Of a stretch of DNA of 64,000 bases, positions 46,303-54,446 are shown one piece after another (position 1 is the first letter of the stretch; each line of letters opens with the position of its first letter). The position numbers and the translations under genes were made by a program. Below the pieces are notes generated by a model that was given only the letters and a program-made list of their open reading frames with translations, was not told the DNA's origin and ran no database searches. Source of the DNA: Virgibacillus_P tibetensis. GTDB taxonomy: Bacteria; Bacillota; Bacilli; Bacillales; Amphibacillaceae. The stretch is from contig NZ_JARZFX010000002.1 of assembly GCF_036026595.1 (NCBI RefSeq), forward strand, positions 671,207-735,206, written 5' to 3'.

Positions 46303-47868
46303 CTAATCTTCTAACACTTCTTCAATTTCATTTTTAATGACTGAAACCTGTGGGCCATATACTACCTGCACCCCGTCCCCTTTAAGGATAACACCTTTGC
46401 TTCCAGTTTCTTTTAACGCATCCCGGTTCACCTTTTCTCCATCTTTCACGGTAACACGCAGACGTGTTGCACAGTTATCCACGTCAACTAGGTTATCTTC
46501 TCCACCAAGCGCTTCAATAATAGCATATGGGCGATCTGCTTTCTCCATGTTGACCGTTTTTGCGCCAGCATCATCATCCGCATTAGCATCGACAACTTTT
46601 TCATCTTCACGACCAGGAGTTTTGTAGTTAAACTTCTTGATCAGGAAAGAGAACGTGAAGAAATACAGGAAGAACCAGATAATACCGATTGGAATGACAT
46701 AGATCCAGTTCGTCAGCGCCTGACCTTGCAGGACACCGAACAGGATAAAATCGATGAAACCACCGGAGAATGTCTGTCCGATTGTGATTTGGAAAATATG
46801 TGTCAGCATAAATGCCAGACCGTCAAACACCGCATGCACAACATACAGTACTGGAGCCACGAAAAGGAATGAGAACTCCAATGGCTCTGTAATACCTGTC
46901 AAGAAAGAAGTTAGTGCAGCAGAAAGCATTAATCCGCCGACAACCTTCTTGTTTTTCGGTTTTGCCATACGATAAATCGCATAAGCGGCACCGAGCAGAC
47001 CGAACATCATTGTAATAAAGCGTCCGGACATAAAACGGGATGTCCCTTCAAAGAACTTCTCTGTATTTGGATCACCAAGTTGGGCAAAGAAAATATTCTG
47101 TGTACCCTGAACTAATTGACCGCCAATCTCCATTGCCCCACCAAGTCCGGTTTGCCAGAACGGTAAATAGAAAATATGATGCAAGCCAAATGGTCCAAGC
47201 ATACGAAGAATAAAGCCATAGAAAAAAGTTCCGATATAACCGGTTGCATTAACGATATCACCGATGTTGAAAATAAAGCTTTGGAAAATCGGCCATATGT
47301 AGTACATCGCAACCCCTAACAGTATTGCTGAAAACGATGTAATAATTGGTACGAAACGGGATCCACCAAAGAATCCCAAAAACTGAGGCAATTCGATTTT
47401 ATTGAAGCGATTATGCAAGAGTCCTGCCATAATACCGACAACGATACCACCGAATACACCTGATTCAAGTGTCTGAATACCAAGGGCAAAACCTTGACCA
47501 ACTGCTGATAAGTTCTCGGCAACCAAATTACCAGTAATGATCAATACCGCATTAATCGTTGCATTCATAACGAGATAGCCTATTAAAGCAGCCAACCCGG
47601 CAGTCCCTTTATCGGATTTTGCCAAACCAATGGCAACCCCGACAGCAAAGATAACTGGCAAGTTCGCGAATACAATATTACCGGCTGAACTCATAACTGT
47701 GAAAATGGCCTGAAGCCAAACAAAATCCAATACTGGATATGCGGCAACTGTATTTGGATTGGAAAGCGCCCCACCAATTCCTAATAAAAGACCAGCTGCA
47801 GGCAAAATTGCAATCGGTAACATAAACGACTTCCCAAATTGCTGCGCTTTACTGAAAAACTTTTTCAT
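46303..47868 (-). CDS. PTS EIIBC, glucose/N-acetylglucosamine family
   Basis: 521-aa membrane transporter that imports and phosphorylates a sugar. The IIC domain (1-420) has about ten membrane segments with GPFGLHHIFYLPFWQTGLGG near 222 and GITEPLEFSFLFVAPVLY near 325; a charged linker leads to the IIB domain with phosphorylated Cys466 (VDNCATRLRVTV). There is no fused IIA; the separate EIIA-Glc at 49188 fits. AGGAGGCACATC precedes the ATG. Coupling to nanE points to N-acetylmannosamine as substrate, which is inference; GlcNAc or maltose/glucose remain possible. Confidence 0.9.
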   Translation of the reverse strand: MKKFFSKAQQFGKSFMLPIAILPAAGLLLGIGGALSNPNTVAAYPVLDFVWLQAIFTVMSSAGNIVFANLPVIFAVGVAIGLAKSDKGTAGLAALIGYLVMNATINAVLIITGNLVAENLSAVGQGFALGIQTLESGVFGGIVVGIMAGLLHNRFNKIELPQFLGFFGGSRFVPIITSFSAILLGVAMYYIWPIFQSFIFNIGDIVNATGYIGTFFYGFILRMLGPFGLHHIFYLPFWQTGLGGAMEIGGQLVQGTQNIFFAQLGDPNTEKFFEGTSRFMSGRFITMMFGLLGAAYAIYRMAKPKNKKVVGGLMLSAALTSFLTGITEPLEFSFLFVAPVLYVVHAVFDGLAFMLTHIFQITIGQTFSGGFIDFILFGVLQGQALTNWIYVIPIGIIWFFLYFFTFSFLIKKFNYKTPGREDEKVVDANADDDAGAKTVNMEKADRPYAIIEALGGEDNLVDVDNCATRLRVTVKDGEKVNRDALKETGSKGVILKGDGVQVVYGPQVSVIKNEIEEVLED

Positions 47869-48057
47869 GATGTGCCTCCTATATGAAATGGATTATTTAA
47901 CCAACGTGTTATTGATGAAGATAGTTATACATAAGAATCGTAGCCAGTTTTTTTGCTTACAAAGCTGATAGTCTCTTATGCTTCCCCGTTCAGAAAGGAC
48001 TTTGCAGAATGAACTTCGAAAATAGAATACAATAATACAATTCCATATTAACGAGCA

Positions 48058-48818
48058 ATGATTGAAAAATTATTCGCTATTAGTGGCAAATAAGGATACA
48101 GTCATTAGCAAAACGATTACTGATCTATCTAATGTGATTGAAGCATCCCCAGCAAGTATTACTAGGTTCTGCAAAAAAATTGATTTTGATTCATTCCAGC
48201 AGATGAAATATTCCATTGAACAAAACAAAATGTTGTCGAAACAGTCGAAACAGCCAAAACGGACAAAACATTTGATATTATTTATAATTATTATGATTCC
48301 ATTATCAAATCGACGCAGCAATTCATCAGTGAGGACCAGACAAGCAAGATTGTCGGTTTATTGTTAAGCGCGGATAACGTGTTGTTTTGTGGGGTCGGAA
48401 ATTCCGGACTGATTGCCAACGAGTTCAACAGCCGTATCCAGCGTATGGGGATCTCATCACAATCCATGACCAACGCACACGGCATGCTCATGAAAAGTGC
48501 CTTATTGAATGAAAATGACCTATTAATTTGTTTCTCCAATTCAGGAAGACAAAATCTGTCGTCGATTCGGCAAAATTGGCAAAAGAAAACAAAGCCAAGA
48601 CCATTGCTGTTACCAACTATGAAGATACGATACTGACGAAGCTTGCAGACGAAGTTATTTTAATCTCAAGCTATAAATATATTGATGATGAGAAGTTTAT
48701 CAATACACAGATTCCCGGGCTGTTTTTGCTGGATATATTGACGTATAAGTTGTTGAATCATGAGAAATTAATGGAGCATCGGAAGAAGACGTTACGAGCG
48801 ATTAGTAAATATGGATAA
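48058..48818 (+). pseudogene. RpiR/MurR-family regulator, two frameshifts
   Basis: Divergent from EIIBC-nanE. The pieces read as one RpiR protein: an HTH part (NKDTVISKTITDLSNVIEAS, then ITRFCKKIDF), a shift near 48225, then SIIKSTQQFISEDQTSKIVG and the SIS part (VLFCGVGNSGLIANEFNSRI, ALLNENDLLICFSNSG), a second shift near 48545, then KTKSVVDSAKLAKENKAKTI to the end at 48818. Both shifts look like single-base losses. The N-terminus is also short by about 20 residues compared with the family. The regulator is probably dead. Confidence 0.85.
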
Positions 48819-48822
48819 CAAA

Positions 48823-49095
48823 GGCGCAAGCGCCCGTTTATCACCGTATGCGCTGCGCCCGCGCATCGCGGGTGGGTCGACGTTGCCGCGCAAAGCGGCG
48901 TAGTTAGTCGATCTTCCTTTAGAGTATGAGATATTAGTTAAAGGATGTTCGACAAGATCGCCACGTCCTGTGGCATCGTCGAACTGACCTACATCCTGTA
49001 GGCCCGAGTGTAACGAATTGATGTTGACTTATCGCAATAAGAGGCCTGAAGGGCACTAGGTGATGGGCGCTGGAGCTGGACATGGCTGTTTATAT
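48823..49095. repeat. Dispersed Bacillaceae intergenic element with a series of hairpins
   Basis: Immediately after the broken regulator lies a GC-rich block of short palindromes: GGCGCAAGCGCC (48823-48834), CCCGCGCATCGCGGG (48858-48872), GCCGCGCAAAGCGGC (about 48885-48899), a long GTTCGAC...GTCGAAC hairpin enclosing GCCAC/GTGGC (48947-48983) and CCTACATCCTGTAGG (about 48988-49002). It ends with CTAGGTGATGGGCGCTGGAG. I remember this type of element from Bacillaceae genomes. No reading frame. Nothing else is seen up to the crr terminator. Confidence 0.6.
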
Positions 49096-49137
49096 GTAAA
49101 AATTAATTGCAGCCAAAAATCTATACTTTCTTACCTA

Positions 49138-49185
49138 TAAAAAAGGAAGATCAACGTTGTGCTACTCTCGCCGGTCTTCCTTTCT
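49138..49185 (-). terminator. Terminator of the EIIA-Glc gene
   Basis: Stem AAAGGAAGATC/GGTCTTCCTTT with a 20-base loop directly after the crr stop codon; minus-strand flank is T-rich. Confidence 0.75.
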
Positions 49186-49187
49186 TT

Positions 49188-49676
49188 TTATTTAATTGTA
49201 ATAATGTTTTCTGCACCTTTTTTGACTGCACCCTGGGCTTCCAATGTTACCGTTTCACCCTCATTTAAGTTGGTAAAAATAATCGGGGTCACGTTCGAAG
49301 TTGCATTACTTCCAATATAATCCAAATCAACCTTCATCAATGGTTGGCCCGCTTTCACTTGGTCATTTACTTTAACTAGTGGCTCAAAACCATTTCCTTT
49401 TAACTCAACCGTGTCGATTCCAATATGGATTAAAATTTCACGACCTGAATTGGACTCCAGTCCGATTGCATGCTTAGTCGGGAAGATATTGACAATCTTA
49501 CCGTCAATCGGTGAAAGCACCGTCCCTTCCTTTGGCACAATCGCAAAGCCATCTCCCATCATCTTTTCTGAAAATACTTCATCAGGAACTTCTGTTATCG
49601 GAATCAGTTCACCGGTCATTGGAGCAATAAATTTTTCAGATTCTTTCTCTTTCTTGCCAAATAGGTTTTTGAACAT
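49188..49676 (-). CDS. crr: PTS EIIA, glucose family (Crr-like)
   Basis: Soluble phosphocarrier of 162 aa that passes phosphate from HPr to EIIBC proteins lacking their own IIA domain, such as the EIIBC at 46303. Phosphorylated His84 in REILIHIGIDTVELKG and the partner His69 in FPTKHAIGL are present; GDGFAIVPKEGTVLSPIDGK near 41 is typical. GGAGGGAAGCAGC precedes the ATG. Two CTGAAATT motifs 21 bases apart lie 25-50 bases upstream on the minus strand. Confidence 0.94.
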   Translation of the reverse strand: MFKNLFGKKEKESEKFIAPMTGELIPITEVPDEVFSEKMMGDGFAIVPKEGTVLSPIDGKIVNIFPTKHAIGLESNSGREILIHIGIDTVELKGNGFEPLVKVNDQVKAGQPLMKVDLDYIGSNATSNVTPIIFTNLNEGETVTLEAQGAVKKGAENIITIK

Positions 49677-49699
49677 GCTGCTTCCCTCCGATTTCCAAT

Positions 49700-49728
49700 A
49701 ATTTCAGTATAATATACCCTAATTTCAG
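49700..49728 (-). promoter_or_regulatory. Direct repeat in the crr promoter region
   Basis: CTGAAATT occurs twice, 21 bases apart, flanking TATATTATA-type sequence on the minus strand. It might be a regulator site or part of the promoter. The function is not established. Confidence 0.3.
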
Positions 49729-49885
49729 CATAGTCATACTAAAGAATGTTTAAGTTAACTAGTAGTGTTAATGAAGGTAGAGGTCAAAGTGGATGGTGGT
49801 GATGAAGACCAAAATGCGATGCTAAATACATGAAAACATTTATTGATCGAAATCGCCACAAAGTAATTATCACCAATTTCCAAGC

Positions 49886-49915
49886 AAAAAACCTCGGCCC
49901 TAAACCGAGGTTTTA
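49886..49915 (-). terminator. Terminator of yvrJ copy 1
   Basis: Stem AAAACCTCGG/CCGAGGTTTT with an 8-base loop just after the yvrJ stop; identical stem at 55392-55420. Confidence 0.85.
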
Positions 49916-49918
49916 AAT

Positions 49919-50056
49919 TTATCCATTCATCTTATCGGGCAACGCTAGTATTGATTCGATTAATAAGTTTAACTTCCCTTCAATCCGGTGTAGTAAATAA
50001 AACGTCACCACGATTGGAAAGCCAACTTCTGTTGCGAATTTCACCCAGGTTTCCAT
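49919..50056 (-). CDS. yvrJ: YvrJ-family small membrane protein, copy 1
   Basis: 45-residue protein beginning METWVKFATEVGFPIVVTF and ending in a soluble helix LLIESILALPDKMNG. It has one hydrophobic segment (about 11-24) and the GFPIVVTFYLL core typical of the YvrJ family, whose function is unknown. GGGAGGCAAACTCA precedes the ATG. It is followed directly by a terminator and preceded by the 21-bp array. An all-but-identical copy (one Ala to Val change) lies at 55424. Confidence 0.88.
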   Translation of the reverse strand: METWVKFATEVGFPIVVTFYLLHRIEGKLNLLIESILALPDKMNG

Positions 50057-50123
50057 TGAGTTTGCCTCCCTTTTGTTTATACATGATATTTGGCTGATTT
50101 GATACTCTGCTCGCGGATGCTCT

Positions 50124-50270
50124 CTCCCAAGTTGACGCTGCTGTCTCCTGAGTCGGTGATGTGCTCTCCCGAGTTGAGGCTGCCCTCTCCCGTGTCGGTG
50201 CTGTTCCCTCCCGAGTTGACGCTGCTGTCTCCCGTCTCGGTGCTACTCTCTCCCGGGTCGGTGCTGTGCT
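50124..50270 (-). repeat. 21-bp tandem array, seven units (type B)
   Basis: Seven units of exactly 21 bp, starting CTCCCG or close variants at 50124, 50145, 50166, 50187, 50208, 50229 and 50250. AGTTGACGCTG-type and CGGTGCTG-type units alternate imperfectly. On the strand of yvrJ it lies just upstream of that gene. Unit length and the CGGTGCTGTT core are shared with the type A arrays at 1-146 and 15528-16177. The frames are open, but I claim no protein. Confidence 0.88.
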
Positions 50271-50300
50271 CACCATTTTTAAAGACAGTATTATATTTAA

Positions 50301-50359
50301 GTAAATTTTCGGTAAATTTGGTAAATTAACTTGACACCGCTTTCTTGTTTGTATACATT
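50301..50359 (+). promoter_or_regulatory. ugp promoter with upstream direct repeats
   Basis: TTGACA (50331-50336), 17 bases, TACATT (50354-50359) is a good sigma-A promoter. GTAAATT occurs at 50301, 50312 and 50321 just upstream; on the other strand these read as TTTACC/TTTACT hexamers 9-11 bases apart, reminiscent of PhoP boxes. Phosphate control of phosphodiester uptake would make sense but is inferred. Confidence 0.5.
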
Positions 50360-50393
50360 GAATATAAGTTAATAACATTGTGCGGAGAAAAGG

Positions 50394-50450
50394 AGATCCA
50401 CATTAGCGGCTTCATAGGTTTTGAAGCGTTTTTGTGGATCTATTTTTTTC
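50394..50450 (+). terminator. Leader terminator/attenuator before the ugp genes
   Basis: Outer stem AGATCCACA (50394-50402)/TGTGGATCT (50433-50441) with an inner GCTTCA/TGAAGC stem, followed by ATTTTTTTCC. It lies about 30 bases after the predicted transcription start and 90 before the first gene, the position of a transcriptional attenuator. The remaining leader (50451-50538) shows no other signal. Confidence 0.6.
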
Positions 50451-50538
50451 CATGAATCTAGTAATTATCATGAATCAATAGAGGGGGTGGCTAACACTTA
50501 TTATACGTTGACTACTAACTAAGGAGTGTTATCACAAG

Positions 50539-51465
50539 TTGAGTAAAAATGATTCTAACGTCGCTGCAAAATCAAAAAAGACAGGTATCCAAACAGAAAG
50601 AAAATTATTTGGGATTGGGATCTTGTATTTACTGCCAGCGCTTTTGCTACTAGGTGTATTTTTATTTTACCCGATGTTTCGTACACTTTATTTCAGCTTT
50701 TTTGAAGTTGGCGGGGGTGGTGTCATTCAAGGATTTGTCGGGTGGGAGCACTACGCAGATCTATTCCAATCCTCAGAATTCAGAAAAAGCATGATGGCTA
50801 CTCTATTATTTGTACTATATACCGTACCCGCTGAAATTGTAATAGCTTTATTTCTAGCTGTTATAGCTAGTGAAAAATTGAAGGGGATTGGATTTTTCCG
50901 TACAATTTTCGCGTCAACATTAGGTGTTTCAGTTGCCGCTGGTGCCACCATATTTTTATTTTTATTCCATCCTTCACTAGGTGTTCTAAACAATATGCTT
51001 GGGGCTTTCGGAATAAATGGCGTTGACTGGTTAACCAATTCAAAATGGGCCTTAGTCTCTGTCGCCATAACTACAATTTGGATGCATATAGGTATTAATT
51101 TCATTATTTTACTAGGTGGTATTCAAAATGTATCAAGAGAGTTGTATGAAAGCGCAGAAATTGATGGGGCAGGTTATTGGGCACGGTTATTCAAGATTAC
51201 TATTCCCATGCTCTCCCCGGTATTATTTTTTGTAACTATAATTGCTGTTATCGGCTCCTTTCAGACCTTTGGACAGATTGATATTTTAACAGGTGGAGGT
51301 CCTGCTGGCGCCACAAATATAATTGTATATTCCATCTACCAGGAAGCATTCTCTTATGGAAACTTTGGATATGCAAGTGCACAGGCGATTATTTTATTTA
51401 TAATCATTTTATTTGTAACCATTATTCAATTTAGGGTAGGCGAAAAGAAGGTGCATTATCAATGA
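50539..51465 (+). CDS. ugpA: Glycerol-3-phosphate-type ABC permease UgpA
   Basis: MalF-type permease of 308 aa with six predicted membrane segments; EAA loop YESAEIDGAGYWARLFKITI near residue 200. Start is TTG at 50539; AAGGAGTG lies ten bases upstream. Its stop overlaps the ugpE start (ATGA). Assigned to glycerol 3-phosphate or glycerophosphodiesters because two phosphodiesterase genes follow in the same direction. Confidence 0.85.
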   Translation: MSKNDSNVAAKSKKTGIQTERKLFGIGILYLLPALLLLGVFLFYPMFRTLYFSFFEVGGGGVIQGFVGWEHYADLFQSSEFRKSMMATLLFVLYTVPAEIVIALFLAVIASEKLKGIGFFRTIFASTLGVSVAAGATIFLFLFHPSLGVLNNMLGAFGINGVDWLTNSKWALVSVAITTIWMHIGINFIILLGGIQNVSRELYESAEIDGAGYWARLFKITIPMLSPVLFFVTIIAVIGSFQTFGQIDILTGGGPAGATNIIVYSIYQEAFSYGNFGYASAQAIILFIIILFVTIIQFRVGEKKVHYQ

Positions 51466-52271
51466 TAAGAAAACTACTCATGTATACATTGCTGATCTTC
51501 TCGGCACTCGTTCTCTTCTTTCCGCTTTTATATGCTGTTTCAGCAAGCTTAATGCAGCCACAAGAAATCTATGCAGGTAAACTGTTACCATCCTCGATAA
51601 GCTTTGACGCTTACAAAGATGTATTTAGCAGAATCCCTTTGCTGCATTACTTAACAGTCAGCTTTATCATGTCCTTTATTGTAATGGTAGGACAATTAAT
51701 TGTTTGCAGCTTATCTGCATATGCATTCGTCTTTATTCCCTTTAAAGGAAGAGACCTTATTTTCTTCTTGTTTTTAGCAACTATGTTAATTCCTTGGGAA
51801 GCTACTGTTATTCCAAACTTTATGACGATCCTGAATTTGGGTTGGCTTAATACGTATCAAGGGCTAACCTTTCCATTTTTCGCTCTTCCATTTGGTATTT
51901 TTTTATTAAGACAGCATTTTTTAACGATACCGAAAGAGCTTTGGGAGTCAGCACAAATGGATGGTTGTTCCAGATTCCGTTTTTACTTAAGATTTGCATT
52001 ACCTTTATCCAAGTCTTCTTTAAGTGCTTTAGCCATATATGGATTTCTAACTACATGGAACAAGTATTTGTGGCCACTATTAGTAACAAACACCGACGCC
52101 GTTCGTCCTGTGCAAATTGGACTTAAAATGTTAATTGCAAACGAAAGTTCATCTGCCTGGAACGTTGTAATGGCCGCGGTGGTCGCCATACTTATTCCGA
52201 CATTATTCCTGTTATTTATAGGAATTAAATACATTAGAGAGGGTCTGACTGCTGGAGCATTAAAAGGATAA
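51462..52271 (+). CDS. ugpE: Glycerol-3-phosphate-type ABC permease UgpE
   Basis: MalG-type permease of 269 aa, six predicted segments, EAA loop WESAQMDGCSRFRFYLRFAL near residue 168. Overlaps ugpA by four bases, indicating coupled translation. The cluster has no UgpC ATPase. Confidence 0.85.
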   Translation: MIRKLLMYTLLIFSALVLFFPLLYAVSASLMQPQEIYAGKLLPSSISFDAYKDVFSRIPLLHYLTVSFIMSFIVMVGQLIVCSLSAYAFVFIPFKGRDLIFFLFLATMLIPWEATVIPNFMTILNLGWLNTYQGLTFPFFALPFGIFLLRQHFLTIPKELWESAQMDGCSRFRFYLRFALPLSKSSLSALAIYGFLTTWNKYLWPLLVTNTDAVRPVQIGLKMLIANESSSAWNVVMAAVVAILIPTLFLLFIGIKYIREGLTAGALKG

Positions 52272-52293
52272 AAATTTGAAAGGGGATATTTAA

Positions 52294-53607
52294 ATGAAAA
52301 AATTAGTTAGCGGTTTGTTAATTTTATTGTTGGCTCTCGTTGTAGTTGCTTGTAGTAATGATGGAGAAGCAGAGACTGATGAGAATGGCGGTACAGATGG
52401 CGAAAAGAAAGAAATAACATTCTGGCACGCGATGAGTGGCAGTAATGGGGAAGCAATTGAGGACATGGTTAATCAATTTAACGAGCAGTCGGATACAGTG
52501 TCTGTCGAAGCAATTTATCAGGGAAGCTATGATGACTCCTTAACCAAATTGCGTGCAGTAGGTGGCTCATCAGAAGCGCCCGCCATTGTACAAGTATTTG
52601 AAATCGGTACAAAGTACATGAGTGAAAGTGGATTTATTACACCAATGCAAGATTTTATTGACAATGACGATTTTGATCCATCTATCTTAGAACCTAATAT
52701 TCTATCTTACTATGAATTAGATGGGCAGTTATACTCAATGCCTTTTAACACATCAAATGCTGTCATGTTCTATAACAAGGATATGTTTGAAGAGGCTGGA
52801 CTGGATCTGGAAAACCCTCCAAGCAGTTTTAGTGAAATGAAGGATGCATCTGAACAAATCGCAAGCAGCACAGATGCTTATGGTTTTACAATGGCAACAA
52901 TTGGTTGGTTCTTTGAACAGTTAATGGCGAACCAGGGTGCCGACTATTTAGACAATGATAATGGCCGTGGTGGCGATGCTACTGAAGCATTGGTAAACTC
53001 TCAGGAAGGCCTTAATATTTTTAACTGGTTAAATGAAATGAATGAAGCAGATACGTTTACAAACTACGGCAGCAACTGGGAAGATCCACGTGGTCCTTTC
53101 TTTGCTGGGCAAGTAGCAATGTACCTTGATTCTACTGCTAATACTGCAGAAGTTATTAAAAATTCCTCATTCGAAGTTGGAACTGCATTCCTTCCAGCAG
53201 CTGACGGGATTGAACCACAGGGTGTAGTTGTTGGTGGAGCATCATTATGGATTACCAATCAGGTTCCTGAAGAGGATCAAGAAGCTGCATGGGAATTCAT
53301 CAAATTTACTACAAATGCAGATGTTCAAGCAAAATGGGCTGCTGCAACTGGGTACTTCCCGATTACTCCAGCAGCATATGATGAACAAACATTGCTGGAT
53401 GTCTATGAAGAATATCCACAATTTACAACTGCTGTTGATCAGTTGGAAAATACTACGCAAAGCTCTGCTACTTCAGGTGCATTAACCGAAGTACTGCCTG
53501 AAGCCAGGAAGATCATTGAAACTGCACTCGGCGAGATGTATGAAGGCAGAGATCCACAAGAAGCACTGGATGATGCAGCAGACAAGATTACTAATGCTTT
53601 AGATTAA
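52294..53607 (+). CDS. ugpB: Glycerol-3-phosphate-binding lipoprotein UgpB
   Basis: Extracellular binding protein of 437 aa; lipobox VVACSN with Cys20 and an acidic linker. ITFWHAMSGSNGEAIEDMVN near residue 41 and LPFNTS-type segment YSMPFNTSNAVMFYNKDMFE near 146 resemble UgpB. FTTNADVQAKWAAATGYFPI near 340 is typical of the family C-terminal lobe. GAAAGGGGATATTTAA precedes the ATG. Lies 22 bases after ugpE. Confidence 0.9.
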   Translation: MKKLVSGLLILLLALVVVACSNDGEAETDENGGTDGEKKEITFWHAMSGSNGEAIEDMVNQFNEQSDTVSVEAIYQGSYDDSLTKLRAVGGSSEAPAIVQVFEIGTKYMSESGFITPMQDFIDNDDFDPSILEPNILSYYELDGQLYSMPFNTSNAVMFYNKDMFEEAGLDLENPPSSFSEMKDASEQIASSTDAYGFTMATIGWFFEQLMANQGADYLDNDNGRGGDATEALVNSQEGLNIFNWLNEMNEADTFTNYGSNWEDPRGPFFAGQVAMYLDSTANTAEVIKNSSFEVGTAFLPAADGIEPQGVVVGGASLWITNQVPEEDQEAAWEFIKFTTNADVQAKWAAATGYFPITPAAYDEQTLLDVYEEYPQFTTAVDQLENTTQSSATSGALTEVLPEARKIIETALGEMYEGRDPQEALDDAADKITNALD

Positions 53608-53623
53608 GAGGAGTGTACGTAGA

Positions 53624-54340
53624 TTGGTCTTAAATTTTGCACACAGGGGCTCTTTAACAGAAGCCCCTGAAAATACATTACCCGCAATAAAGAAAGCTGT
53701 TGAGCATAACGCAAAAGCTATTGAATTAGATGTACAGCTGACTAAGGATAATCAGCTTGTAGTCATTCATGATCATACGTTCTCCAGATTTAATAAAGAG
53801 GCCGGTGGTTTAATTAAGGATTATACGCTTTCCGAGATTAAGAAAATCGATGTTGGTTCTTCCTTTTCACAAAATTATAAGGGAGTCACATTAGCAACGC
53901 TGGAAGAAATTCTGGAAGTAGTTCCAAAGGAAACTCTTTTAAATATAGAAATTAAAAATATTCCTGTCATTTATCAGGGTATTGAGGAAATTTTAGTGGA
54001 ATCTTTGGACCAGCATAATCGTCTGGATAATATTATTATTTCTTCATTTGATCATGTTGCACTGGAAAAATTTCAAAATATAGTCCCTGCTATCCCTCTT
54101 GGTCTGCTATTCTATTACAGAATTTTAAAGCCATGGGAATACGCTAAAAATTGCGGATTAGATATCAGCAGTGTACATCCTCATGTATCTTATACGGATA
54201 AGGAATTTATAGAGGAGTTTCATAAGCTCGGTTGCAAGGTTTACCCCTATACAGTAAATAAAGAAAATGATTACAATCACCTAATCGAATTAGGTGTTGA
54301 TGGCGTGTTTTCTAACAATCCACGAATCTTTAAAAAATAA
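53624..54340 (+). CDS. ugpQ: Cytosolic glycerophosphodiester phosphodiesterase
   Basis: 238-aa GDPD that cleaves imported glycerophosphodiesters to glycerol 3-phosphate and an alcohol. Catalytic motifs FAHRGSLTEAPENT at residues 5-18, ELDVQLTKDNQLVVIHDHTF near 35 and LNIEIKN near 107 are complete. No signal peptide. Start is TTG at 53624, ten bases after GAGGAG. It follows ugpB by 16 bases. Name is by role. Confidence 0.9.
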   Translation: MVLNFAHRGSLTEAPENTLPAIKKAVEHNAKAIELDVQLTKDNQLVVIHDHTFSRFNKEAGGLIKDYTLSEIKKIDVGSSFSQNYKGVTLATLEEILEVVPKETLLNIEIKNIPVIYQGIEEILVESLDQHNRLDNIIISSFDHVALEKFQNIVPAIPLGLLFYYRILKPWEYAKNCGLDISSVHPHVSYTDKEFIEEFHKLGCKVYPYTVNKENDYNHLIELGVDGVFSNNPRIFKK

Positions 54341-54352
54341 TACGTACTTGAG

Positions 54353-54384
54353 TAAAGCCTTACTTTCTGTAAGGCTTTATTTCA
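54353..54384 (+). terminator. Terminator after ugpQ
   Basis: Perfect 11-bp stem TAAAGCCTTAC/GTAAGGCTTTA with a 6-base loop, followed by TTTC. It separates ugpQ from the lipoprotein phosphodiesterase. Confidence 0.8.
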
Positions 54385-54446
54385 TAGTTACACCGCTTAA
54401 TAATATGATAAAATTGAATTCAATAACCAACAGTGGGTGATTAGTA

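Larger units (their letters stand above)
49875..50128 (-). repeat. yvrJ-bearing direct repeat, left copy
   Basis: From the terminator through the yvrJ gene to the edge of the 21-bp array, this block is nearly identical to 55380-55628, in the same orientation. The pair brackets the ugp/GDPD cluster. Differences are scattered single bases. Confidence 0.85.

Noticed and set aside
48823..49095. Insertion sequence or riboswitch
   Set aside because: No transposase frame, no recognised riboswitch core, and it does not lead into a gene; treated as a dispersed repeat.
49980..50378. Frame coding TRE/RETAAST repeats across the type B array
   Set aside because: It overlaps yvrJ out of frame and has no ribosome site; the YvrJ frame is the recognised one.
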